This document shows positions 1 through 5,399 of a DNA stretch of 7,379 nucleotides, piece after piece. This DNA comes from Lentisphaeria bacterium (GTDB lineage: Bacteria; Verrucomicrobiota; Lentisphaeria; Victivallales; GWF2-50-93). The position numbers and the translations under genes are program-made. The stretch is taken from contig JAGVIF010000301.1 of the NCBI GenBank assembly GCA_020056205.1, forward strand, positions 1 to 7,379. Direction: 5' to 3'. Below the pieces are notes generated by a model that saw nothing but the letters and a program-made list of their open reading frames with translations, did no database searches and was not told the origin of the DNA. Within the stretch, counting starts at the first letter, position 1. Every line of letters starts with the position of its first letter.

Positions 1-36
1 ATAAGTTCAGCAAAGGACGGGGTTTGCTGAACTTAT
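1..36. repeat. Perfect 14-bp inverted repeat (hairpin)
   Basis: ATAAGTTCAGCAAA (1-14) and its exact reverse complement (23-36) flank an 8-nt G-rich loop. The stem is perfect and runs to the first base of the window, so it may extend to the left. No T-tract follows, so it does not look like a simple intrinsic terminator. It lies just beyond the truncated 3' end of the IS110 remnant and is best read as a palindromic intergenic repeat unit. Whether other copies exist in the genome cannot be seen here. Confidence 0.75.
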
Positions 37-103
37 ACCTTGCGAGCCCTCCGATGGCATCTGCAACGGCGCGGTTTATGACTTTTGCAACTGGCTCGAC
101 TGC
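37..103. other. Unassigned flank beyond the IS110 remnant
   Basis: This stretch separates the 36-bp hairpin from the stop codon of the IS110 remnant. The minus strand stays open in the IS110 frame from here to position 1, but the peptide does not look like the missing IS110 C-terminal domain, and I do not recognise it. It includes TTTTGCAACTGGCTCG (83-98), which recurs with one mismatch next to gpsA at 4678-4693 and more distantly at 2482-2497. It is probably the foreign DNA joined to the IS when its 3' part was lost. Confidence 0.4.
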
Positions 104-826
104 CTAGAGCGCGAAAAGATGCTCGTTGCGGTAGTTGCCCTCCAGCGCCGCCGCGATCTCCTTCTTGTTCGCGCGTACTCTCGGGTCCCTCAGTTCGGCC
201 AGCGACATGGGGTCCCGTTCGCCAGCTATTATCCGTTCTATTATCATTGTCCCGGTTTTGCCCGTGATGTCGGAGACGGCCTTGTCAAGGCGAAGATTCA
301 TCTGCTGAAGAGCCTTCTGCATGCGTTGCACGTGTGCGGCAACTTCCTCGACAAGCACGGCGCGATGCCGGGTCAGTCCGCGAAGCTCGCAAATCTTGTC
401 CGATGGACGGAAGTATCCCTGAAGAAGGCCATACGAACGCAACCTCTGTATTCATTGGCAGTCATATATATCCGTCTTGGGACGCCCGGCAACACTCTTC
501 AGATGACGCGCATTAACAAGCGCTACTTCGAATCCTTCCTTTTCGAGAAACTCGTACAGCGAAATCCAATATACGCCGGCCGATTCCATCGCCACGCTTG
601 ACACGCGGCATGCGCGAAGAAAGCCAGCCAGCTCGCGGAAGTCGCTGGTGTAGACCCCGAAGCGCCTCACATTCTCTTCCGCGCGGTCAGACGGAACACA
701 TACCCAGCGCTCTTCCGAACCGAGATCCATTCCTGCCGCATCATGATTGATTTTCGCTATTTCCGATGTGACTCTCATTTTTCCGCTTGATTTAGCGGTC
801 TCACGCTTTAAATTCTTGCCGTTCAT
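104..826 (-). pseudogene. IS110-family RNA-guided recombinase remnant, broken by TGA and truncated
   Basis: Residues 1-124 form the N-terminal RuvC-like DEDD domain of IS110/IS116/IS902 transposases. The acidic set is visible: D34 in AGMDLGS, E81 in VAMESAGVYW, and D119 and D122 in KTDIYDCQ. The frame then meets TGA (452-454) exactly where the family has Trp (DCQW), and continues in the same frame through a typical linker and coiled-coil region (RSYGLLQGYFRPS, then RDPRVRANKKEI) to a TAG at 104-106. About 240 codons are present, whereas IS110 proteins usually have 310-450. The C-terminal Tnp_20 domain carrying the catalytic serine is absent, so the gene is dead twice over. The start at 826 is backed by a strong AAAGGAGG ribosome site (832-839 on the complement). 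Confidence 0.88.
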
Positions 827-923
827 TTAGGCCTCCTTTGGTTTTGTTGGTTTTGGAAACAAAACATAGCCAGAGGAGAGCCCTTTAACAGTTTCTTATT
901 GATAAAACTGCGCAAAGCGCAGT
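827..923 (-). ncRNA. Possible vestige of the IS110 left end and bridge RNA
   Basis: IS110-group elements encode their target- and donor-recognising bridge RNA in the non-coding end upstream of the recombinase gene, and this is that position. Two hairpins are visible: GTTTTGTT (841-848) with AACAAAAC (858-865), and CTGCGC (908-913) with GCGCAG (917-922) around an AAA loop. I cannot identify guide loops or the true end of the element. Calling this a bridge RNA is inference from position and hairpins only. Since the recombinase is broken, any RNA would now be non-functional. Confidence 0.25.
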
Positions 924-951
924 AGGACGCTAATTTCTAAATTTTTGTATG

Positions 952-999
952 TCCCTTGTGTCTCTGCGGTGAAGGATCTAAAATCGGAAATTGGAAACC
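952..999. repeat. Intergenic microrepeat abutting the transporter start
   Basis: The stretch contains TGTCTCTGCGGTGAAG followed by AAATCGGAAATTGGAAA. Both modules reappear, diverged and in the opposite orientation, at 6402-6445 (TTCAGTGCAGAGACGC and ATTTCCGATTGCCGATTTCC on the plus strand). Such wandering modules are common between genes of some environmental bacteria. Here the module ends immediately before the ATG at 1000 and so forms the 5' leader of the transporter gene. Confidence 0.45.
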
Positions 1000-2328
1000 A
1001 TGCAAATAATTGATTTTCTGATCGGGCTGCCGGCTTTTGTCAAGGTGTCGCTGTCATTTGCCGGCATTCTTGCCGCCTACCGTTGCGGGATTCCACTGGG
1101 CTGGTCAATTTTAATTCATTCTCTGCTTTTATCGCTGTGGACCGGCGCGGGGACACAGGTGTTTCTCTGGCAGGCGCATGGGTTCGCGCGTCCCGAAAAT
1201 TATCTATTGCTTGCGGCTATTGTTCTGCTCTTGTTTTTAACTGAGGCTCTGAATGCGACGGGACGGATGGAGAGGACGGTGAACGCGCTCAAACGTTATC
1301 TGTCAAATCATCGTATGCTTATCGGCGGACTGCCAGCCCTTATCGGCCTCCTGCCGATGCCGGGAGGGGCGTTGGTATCGGCGCCGCTGGTGGGCTCGGT
1401 TGACAGCAACAATGAGATAGCCCCTCCGCTGAAAGTGGCTATTAATTATTGGTTTCGCCACATCTGGGAATACTGGTGGCCGCTTTATCCGGGAGTCATT
1501 GTGGCTATTCGTTACTGCGGCCTGCCGCTTGGAATATATTTTGTGGTTATGACGCCGTTCACCGCAGTGGCTGTGCTCTCGGGGTATTTTTTTATCCTTC
1601 GGCGCGTTCCAAACCAGATGTCGTGGAAAAAAAACGGCGGAGGAGAACGCCTTGAGCTTCGGGCGGTGTCGGCTACGCTCGGCCCTATCGGCATCCTTGT
1701 AGGCATATCAGTTTTAGGGTCAATCTTCCTGCCGCGCATAGGCGCGCCGGCAAAGACAGCGAACCTTGTCGCCATGCTTGCCGGACTGTGCGTTTCATTG
1801 TCAATCGTATTTGGCGGCAATCTGAAAGCGCTCAGAACCTCCCTGCGTCTCTTTCGCAACCCGCAGATATACTCAGTGATGTTCGTCGTTGTGGGCGTGT
1901 TGGCATTTTCGGAAGCGCTCAAACTGCCGGTTGACGCGGCCGGCGCGACGTTGGTATCGCTGATGCGGGATGAATTTATCAGCAACGGGGTGCCTATTAT
2001 TATTGTGATTATGCTTTTGCCTTTTATTTCAGGCGTGGTAACGGGGCTTGCCGTGGGATTTGTCGGAGCGAGTTTTCCGCTGGTGTTCGCGCTCATAGGC
2101 GACTCGCCGTCGTTAAACACTCTTATCGCAACAACAGTGTTCGCATACACGTTCGGTTACATAGGGATGATTTTATCGCCCATCCACCTTTGTTTCGTCG
2201 TAACAAACGAATATTTCAAAACCCGCCTTTTTCATGCGTATCCCTATCTGCTTGGACCTATTCTGTCAATATTAATCGCCGCGCTGATTATGAGCGGAAC
2301 TTTCTATTTCTTGTCCCTGAATCCGTGA
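1000..2328 (+). CDS. DUF401-type integral membrane protein, putative transporter
   Basis: The 442-residue protein is almost entirely hydrophobic, with roughly ten or more membrane segments, and fits the ion-transporter-like DUF401 family (related to GntP/CitM permeases). I recognise the family from LLPMPGGALVSAP (about residues 117-129) and NYWFRHIWEYWWPLYPG (149-165); the first probably forms a re-entrant hairpin. The substrate is unknown; organic anions are a guess from the superfamily. The ATG at 1000 is preferred; an in-frame TTG at 991 would add three residues. The ribosome site is weak in both cases (GGAAA about 5 nt upstream of the ATG). The gene stands alone between repeat-rich spacers, so the context gives no pathway. 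Its TGA stop lies inside a palindromic repeat (2316-2339). A 212-codon open frame on the opposite strand is only a shadow. Confidence 0.82.
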   Translation: MQIIDFLIGLPAFVKVSLSFAGILAAYRCGIPLGWSILIHSLLLSLWTGAGTQVFLWQAHGFARPENYLLLAAIVLLLFLTEALNATGRMERTVNALKRYLSNHRMLIGGLPALIGLLPMPGGALVSAPLVGSVDSNNEIAPPLKVAINYWFRHIWEYWWPLYPGVIVAIRYCGLPLGIYFVVMTPFTAVAVLSGYFFILRRVPNQMSWKKNGGGERLELRAVSATLGPIGILVGISVLGSIFLPRIGAPAKTANLVAMLAGLCVSLSIVFGGNLKALRTSLRLFRNPQIYSVMFVVVGVLAFSEALKLPVDAAGATLVSLMRDEFISNGVPIIIVIMLLPFISGVVTGLAVGFVGASFPLVFALIGDSPSLNTLIATTVFAYTFGYIGMILSPIHLCFVVTNEYFKTRLFHAYPYLLGPILSILIAALIMSGTFYFLSLNP

Positions 2329-2339
2329 AGGATTTGATG
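2316..2339. repeat. Degenerate copy of the CCTGAATCCG palindrome, over a stop codon
   Basis: CCTGAATCCGT followed by a decayed right arm (AAGGATTTGATG) matches the perfect palindrome at 2896-2918 in its left half and partly in its right half. The transporter's last sense codons (Leu-Asn-Pro) and its TGA are read from the left arm. The gene's end may therefore have been set by insertion of the repeat. Confidence 0.45.
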
Positions 2340-2340
2340 A

Positions 2341-2372
2341 TTGAGAGGTTGGAAGTGCGAAAGGTGAAAGGG
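2341..2372. repeat. GA-rich microrepeat related to 6495-6540
   Basis: GAGAGGTTGGAAGTGCGAAA resembles the complement of 6495-6540, which reads GAGAAGTTCGGAAGTTCGAG. The match is loose. It suggests the same low-complexity intergenic repeat family at two sites of the window, in opposite orientation. Confidence 0.3.
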
Positions 2373-2433
2373 AGTTGTTTTTATTCTGAATCCTCCTTTG
2401 AAACTGCCGCACAAGTAGGCCAGCGCTTTTCTT

Positions 2434-2453
2434 GTCCTGAGCCTGTCGAAGGA
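2434..2453. repeat. CCTGAGCCTGTCGAAGG dispersed repeat core
   Basis: The plus strand reads GTCCTGAGCCTGTCGAAGGA. A closely similar motif (TTCGACAGGCTCAGGA on the other strand) is, from memory, one of the most frequent intergenic repeat cores in unrelated bacterial genomes. Only one copy is in the window, so its repetitive nature here rests on that recollection. Confidence 0.35.
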
Positions 2454-2486
2454 AGCCTGACCATGTTTTTATTTGGACGGTCGAGG

Positions 2487-2629
2487 TAATTGCAAAACTC
2501 AGCTTTTAAGAAGTAGCGCAAGCCTCCGGCTTGCAGGCAAACAAGCCGGAGGCTTGTTCTACATCGCACCTACGTGGCGCTGCTCAAACTCGTTTTAAAC
2601 AGTTCGAAAAACTGAGTTGTTGATAATTA
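2487..2629. mobile_element. MITE-like unit with imperfect terminal inverted repeats
   Basis: The left end TAATTGCAAAACTCAG (2487-2502) and the complement of the right end (2612-2629), TAATTATCAACAACTCAG, share TAATT and ACTCAG with a small indel between them. They enclose about 140 bp with no gene and a strong central hairpin (2513-2562). The right end falls where similarity of the adjacent transposase fragment fades, so the unit may have inserted into or truncated it. No clear target-site duplication was found. This is an inference from symmetry; no transposase for it is present. Confidence 0.4.
2513..2562. repeat. REP-like hairpin bounded by GTAG and CTAC
   Basis: CAAGCCTCCGGCTTG (2519-2533) and its exact reverse complement (2542-2556) form a 15-bp stem with an 8-nt loop. 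GTAG (2513-2516) and CTAC (2559-2562) extend the symmetry after a 2-nt mismatch. GTAG at the foot of a GC-rich hairpin is the hallmark of REP sequences handled by RAYT (TnpA-REP) tyrosine transposases. No RAYT gene lies in the window. There is no T-run after either side, so it is not a typical intrinsic terminator. Confidence 0.6.
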
Positions 2630-2867
2630 ACGACTTATGGACGGCCAAAAATATGAGTTCCCTGTCATATGCGTCTTTCCGGGCTTGTCTCTCGTTCAGG
2701 CATACAACATAACGCCGATTGTTGACCTCGACTTCCTTGACTTTGAGCGGTTCGTGCTTAGGATTTGCCCGCTTGATTTCATGATAAGCTCCTATATCGC
2801 TAAGAACTTCCTCGCTGACCTCTCTTACTTTGCGCAGACACACTCCGAGTATATACGAAAAAAACAT
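2595..2867 (-). pseudogene. IS1634-like transposase fragment
   Basis: The minus-strand peptide contains SYILGVCLRKVREVSEEVL, then LKVKEVEVNNRRYVVCLNER, then QARKDAYDRELI. This order (ILGxRLRK, LKVKEV, RRYVVCLN, A-x-KDxxxRE) is how I remember the region following the second catalytic Asp in IS1634-family DDE transposases, proteins of about 500-600 residues. Only about 75 residues of the family remain. Upstream of the Met at 2867 the frame is closed by TGA after a few codons, and the last 15 or so codons before the stop at 2595 come from the MITE-like unit. The catalytic residues are missing, so this is an inactive relic. A plus-strand frame over the same DNA has no family resemblance and is a shadow. 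Confidence 0.65.
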
Positions 2868-2895
2868 TCGGGAGACTCAAGGAATTCGATTATGA

Positions 2896-2918
2896 CCTGA
2901 ATCCGTCACGGATTCAGG
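2896..2918. repeat. Perfect CCTGAATCCG palindrome
   Basis: CCTGAATCCG (2896-2905) and CGGATTCAGG (2909-2918) pair perfectly around a TCA loop. A T6 run occurs only 13 nt later (2931-2936), so any terminator activity would be weak. A decayed relative sits at the end of the transporter gene (2316-2339). It may be a small mobile palindrome or a shared transcription-end element. Confidence 0.6.
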
Positions 2919-3028
2919 ATGTCAACTGCCTTTTTTGCGGACTATTGTCCGATTCCCGCTGGATAAAACCCTGTTTAAAATTAAATTACGGAGAAAAAAT
3001 AAAATTATATTCTTTGTAGGAAGTCAAA

Positions 3029-3676
3029 ATGGAAAAAATCTTTTACCCCGCAATTCTCCTGCTCTCTTATCTTATAGGCTCGATTCCGTTTGGCTATATA
3101 ATCGGGAAGATAAACGGGATAGACATAAGAAAGCATGGAAGCGGCAACATAGGCGCCACAAATATTTTGCGCGCTCTCGGCAAAAAATGGGGCTATCTCT
3201 GTTTTTCGCTCGATTTTCTCAAGGGCTTCATCCCCGTCTTGAGCGTTTCACTCATCGCAAAAAAATACGCGCCTGAATTCAACTGCGAAAATGCGGCAAT
3301 CCTCGCATTTGCAGGCGTTTATTGCGGACATGTGTGGACTATATTCCTCGGATTCAAAGGTGGAAAGGGCGTCGCCACCGCCGCCGGCGCTATTTTCGCG
3401 GCGGCACCGCTCCCGTTTGCAATCTGTCTGACTATATGGCTGGCAGTATTTTTCCTGTCAAGATATGTGTCCCTCGCAAGCATTGCCGCTTCAGCCGCTC
3501 TCCCGGTGTCGGCATTGGCGGCGGACAAATTTCGCGGCCAGAATAATTACTCATTAAAAACCCTTGTCTTTTTCTGCGTGATAGCCGGATTGTCAATCAT
3601 AAAACACTCTTCAAACATAAAAAAACTCATAAACGGCTCCGAACATAGATTCGGAAGAAAAGAGGAGAAAAAATAA
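3029..3676 (+). CDS. plsY: Glycerol-3-phosphate acyltransferase PlsY
   Basis: The enzyme transfers the acyl group from acyl-phosphate (made by PlsX) to sn-glycerol 3-phosphate, giving lysophosphatidate in the inner membrane, the first committed step of phospholipid synthesis. The length of 215 residues is normal. All three family motifs are visible: KHGSGNIGATN (residues 35-45), the phosphate loop GFKGGKGVAT (108-117) preceded by G100-H101, and the C-terminal IIKHSSNIKKLINGSE (190-205), where Lys192 replaces the commoner Arg. Five or more hydrophobic segments fit its polytopic fold. The ATG at 3029 has AGGAAG 6 nt upstream. The stop is one base before gpsA, whose product makes its substrate, so the two are surely co-transcribed. 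Confidence 0.95.
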   Translation: MEKIFYPAILLLSYLIGSIPFGYIIGKINGIDIRKHGSGNIGATNILRALGKKWGYLCFSLDFLKGFIPVLSVSLIAKKYAPEFNCENAAILAFAGVYCGHVWTIFLGFKGGKGVATAAGAIFAAAPLPFAICLTIWLAVFFLSRYVSLASIAASAALPVSALAADKFRGQNNYSLKTLVFFCVIAGLSIIKHSSNIKKLINGSEHRFGRKEEKK

Positions 3677-3677
3677 A

Positions 3678-4676
3678 ATGAAAATTGCTGTGCTTGGCGA
3701 CGGCGCATGGGGAAGCTCAATCGCAATATTGCTGTCGGAAAACGGACACAAAGTGTCCTTGTGGGGGGCATTCCCGGAAAACATAGACGAGATGCGCAAA
3801 ACAAGAAAAAATTCAAAATTCCTGCCGGGAGTGAAAATCCCCGATGACATAAAATTAGATACGGAAATTTCTGAAACCGTATCGGACGCCTCTGTCGTCA
3901 TATTCGCGATTCCATCGCAGTTTGTCAGGCAAAATCTAAAGAAATTGAAGACACATGCGTTCTCTCCAAAAACAATCCTTGTAAACGTCGCCAAGGGAAT
4001 AGAGAATGAGAGCCTGAAGAGAATGAACGAGGTTTTTCGCGATGAACTCGGAGGAGAGATAAACTATTGCGCGCTTTCGGGCCCAAGCCACGCGGAAGAA
4101 GTATCCAGAGGACAACCGACAGCCGTAGTCGCCGCGTCGGAATACCCCGACACGGCGCCGGAAATCCAAAAAATTTTTATGAATAAAAGATTCAGAGTCT
4201 ATACTTCCGCCGATGTTATAGGAGTCGAACTCGGCGGCTCTCTCAAAAATGTCTTCGCGATAGCCGCCGGCATAGCAGATGGAATGATGCTTGGAGATAA
4301 TCCGAAGGCGGCCTTGCTCACAAGAAGTATAGCGGAACTCTCAAGGTTCGGAACATCTCTTGGAGGCAGACCGGAAACATTCTCCGGCCTCAGCGGCATA
4401 GGAGACCTTATCGTAACGTGTTTCAGCAAACACAGCAGAAATAGATTTGTCGGCGAAGAACTCGGCAAAGGCAGAAAACTCGACGACATAATTCGCTCAA
4501 TGGGAATGGTTGTCGCCGAAGGTGTCAAAACAGCGAAGAGCGCCTACGATCTGGCAAAAAAAACAGGAATTGACACTCCAATAATAAACGAGGTCTACGC
4601 CGGTTTGTATTGCGAAAAAGACCCCCACTCATGCGTATCCGAACTTATGACAAGAAAGGCGAAAAGCGAATTTTAA
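3678..4676 (+). CDS. gpsA: NAD(P)-dependent glycerol-3-phosphate dehydrogenase GpsA
   Basis: This cytosolic enzyme reduces dihydroxyacetone phosphate to sn-glycerol 3-phosphate, the substrate of the PlsY encoded just upstream. The N-terminal Rossmann fold opens with GDGAWGSSIA (residues 7-16). NVAKGIENE, ALSGPSHAEEV (132-142) and VELGGSLKNVFAIAAG (183 onward, with catalytic Lys190) follow, then the C-terminal GLSGIGDLIVTCFSKHSRN substrate region. At 332 residues it is full length. GAGGAG (3660-3665) lies about 12 nt before the ATG, inside the plsY coding end, and the genes are separated by a single A, so translation is probably coupled. The next gene on the right is convergent, 42 bp away, with no strong terminator hairpin between them. 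Confidence 0.97.
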   Translation: MKIAVLGDGAWGSSIAILLSENGHKVSLWGAFPENIDEMRKTRKNSKFLPGVKIPDDIKLDTEISETVSDASVVIFAIPSQFVRQNLKKLKTHAFSPKTILVNVAKGIENESLKRMNEVFRDELGGEINYCALSGPSHAEEVSRGQPTAVVAASEYPDTAPEIQKIFMNKRFRVYTSADVIGVELGGSLKNVFAIAAGIADGMMLGDNPKAALLTRSIAELSRFGTSLGGRPETFSGLSGIGDLIVTCFSKHSRNRFVGEELGKGRKLDDIIRSMGMVVAEGVKTAKSAYDLAKKTGIDTPIINEVYAGLYCEKDPHSCVSELMTRKAKSEF

Positions 4677-4677
4677 T

Positions 4678-4693
4678 TTTTGCAATTGGCTCG
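4678..4693. repeat. Copy of the TTTTGCAAYTGGCTCG motif
   Basis: TTTTGCAATTGGCTCG, lying two bases after the gpsA stop, matches 83-98 with one difference. A third, looser relative on the opposite strand covers 2482-2497 (CGAGGTAATTGCAAAA). Sixteen near-identical bases in unrelated contexts suggest a dispersed element end or a protein-binding site. Confidence 0.4.
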
Positions 4694-4718
4694 TAAATAT
4701 TCACCTCCAACGAAAACA

Positions 4719-5192
4719 TTACCGTTTCTTGCCCAAGCCAAAAAACTTTTTAATTCTCGACGTGAACGACTTTTCCTCTTCCATCTTTTCGAGAAGGAAC
4801 TTCGACATTTTCTTGTCAACTTCCTTTATGTGGTTTGTAAACCAAGTCACGAGCAGATAGTCGTATTTGAGAATGACGTTTTTTGTCGGATCGAGATTGT
4901 CTCTGAAAAGTAATGCCATGCGCTCGACCTCCTGCCGAAAGTGGCGGTGCACAGTCCTGTGGCTGTCGTATTTTGGATAATGGTATTTTGTCATCATACG
5001 CTCCTCCGTCGAGAAATGAGTGATGACATACTCGCTCAATATTTTGATACTTTTGCCAATGACAGAACGCGCCTCGCCCTTCAGGGAGGATGCCAAGAGT
5101 TCGTTGATCATTTTGAAATATACTTTATGTTGTTCGTCTATTATCCCGATGTTGGTCTTCAAATCCTCAGTCCATTTTGACTCGAAAGCCAT
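4719..5192 (-). CDS. Bacteriohemerythrin (diiron oxygen-binding protein)
   Basis: The 157-residue protein is a single hemerythrin domain, a four-helix bundle that binds O2 reversibly at a diiron site. All seven expected ligands are present: H22 (IDEQH), H59 and E63 (HFSTEE), H78 and H82 (HRTVHRHF), H121 and D126 (HIKEVD). The start at 5192 fits the family N-terminus (WTEDLKTNIGIIDEQH) and has GAGGA about 5 nt upstream. The Lys-rich tail (about 140-157) is longer than the minimal domain. No sensor or methyl-accepting domain is fused, so it is probably a soluble oxygen carrier, store or sensor for a micro-oxic lifestyle; that role is inferred. It is convergent with gpsA and lies directly downstream of the attC-like block, in the same direction. 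Confidence 0.93.
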   Translation of the reverse strand: MAFESKWTEDLKTNIGIIDEQHKVYFKMINELLASSLKGEARSVIGKSIKILSEYVITHFSTEERMMTKYHYPKYDSHRTVHRHFRQEVERMALLFRDNLDPTKNVILKYDYLLVTWFTNHIKEVDKKMSKFLLEKMEEEKSFTSRIKKFFGLGKKR

Positions 5193-5239
5193 TATATTCC
5201 TCTATTTTCCATTTTTGTTGATCTCTCCTCTTGTGTCAT
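5192..5239 (-). CDS. 15-residue leader ORF coupled to the hemerythrin gene
   Basis: The frame encodes MTQEERSTKMENRGI and has a better ribosome site than most genes here: AGGAG, 6 nt before the ATG. Its TAA shares the final A with the hemerythrin ATG (TAATG), the classic layout for translational coupling. The sequence has no attenuator-type run of regulatory codons, so if expressed its role is more likely to load ribosomes than to sense an amino acid. It may equally be a chance ORF within the 5' leader. Confidence 0.45.
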   Translation of the reverse strand: MTQEERSTKMENRGI

Positions 5240-5253
5240 AATTTTCTCCTTAT

Positions 5254-5313
5254 TTCGAACGCTTAGGATGAGCTACCAGCGAATAGCTGGTTAGCTCAAT
5301 CCTTTTGTTAAGA
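5254..5313 (-). other. attC-like integron recombination site (second)
   Basis: On the minus strand the 60-bp site reads R'' TCTTAAC (5313-5307), a 3-nt spacer, then a stem of three blocks: AGGAT, GAGCTA and CCAGC (5303-5286). A 5-nt loop and the complementary blocks GCTGG, TAGCTC and ATCCT (5280-5265) follow, then spacer AAGC and core GTTCGAA (5260-5254). Two single extrahelical bases (5298 and 5291) fall on the same arm, and near-equal unpaired spacers separate stem and boxes, which are structural hallmarks of attC. The end core departs from GTTRRRY at its fourth base, as can happen when it belongs to the neighbouring DNA. The alternative is a terminator on the plus strand (TTTT after the hairpin), but no plus-strand gene precedes it. 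Confidence 0.62.
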
Positions 5314-5345
5314 AATTGTATCCGGTATTATTATTTTTTTCTTAA
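5260..5345 (-). mobile_element. Gene-less 86-bp integron-type micro-cassette
   Basis: The unit runs between the core G/TT junctions of the two attC-like sites. Its own 5' core GTTAAGA (5346-5340 on the minus strand) is the exact reverse complement of its own R'' box TCTTAAC (5313-5307). That is what a cassette must show when circular. Between the boxes lie 26 AT-rich nucleotides, too short for a gene. It is either a cassette without an ORF or the remnant of a deleted one. Confidence 0.5.
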
Positions 5346-5399
5346 CGCCTAAGCATTGCCGACAGCTGCACACCGTTCGTATGTGCGCAATAGTTAGAC
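5340..5399 (-). other. attC-like integron recombination site (first)
   Basis: On the minus strand the 60-bp site opens with R'' GTCTAAC (5399-5393), a perfect RYYYAAC, and closes with GGCGTTAAGA (5349-5340), near the GCGTTRRRY consensus. Between them ATTGC (5391-5387) pairs with GCAAT (5359-5355), and GCACA (5386-5382) pairs with TGTGC (5372-5368) around a 9-nt loop. The unpaired tracts are uneven (8 nt on the 3' side only), less regular than a textbook attC. The stop codon of the upstream gene lies inside R'', typical of cassette genes. Confidence 0.6.

Noticed and set aside
119..601. Plus-strand 160-codon frame opposite the IS110 remnant
   Set aside because: The complementary strand carries the clear DEDD recombinase with a strong ribosome site. 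This frame exists because the TGA-broken gene's codons leave it open.
1512..2150. Minus-strand 212-codon frame inside the transporter gene
   Set aside because: It is low-complexity, rich in Thr, Ser and Pro, as expected from the antisense of a membrane protein, and has no ribosome site or motif.
2637..2900. Plus-strand 87-codon frame opposite the transposase fragment
   Set aside because: The peptide resembles no family, while the minus strand over the same bases reads as IS1634-like transposase; it is a shadow.
5265..5306. Hairpin plus TTTT read as an intrinsic terminator on the plus strand
   Set aside because: No plus-strand gene ends upstream. The two extrahelical bases on one arm, the spacers and the AAC/GTT boxes fit attC better, though a dual role cannot be excluded.
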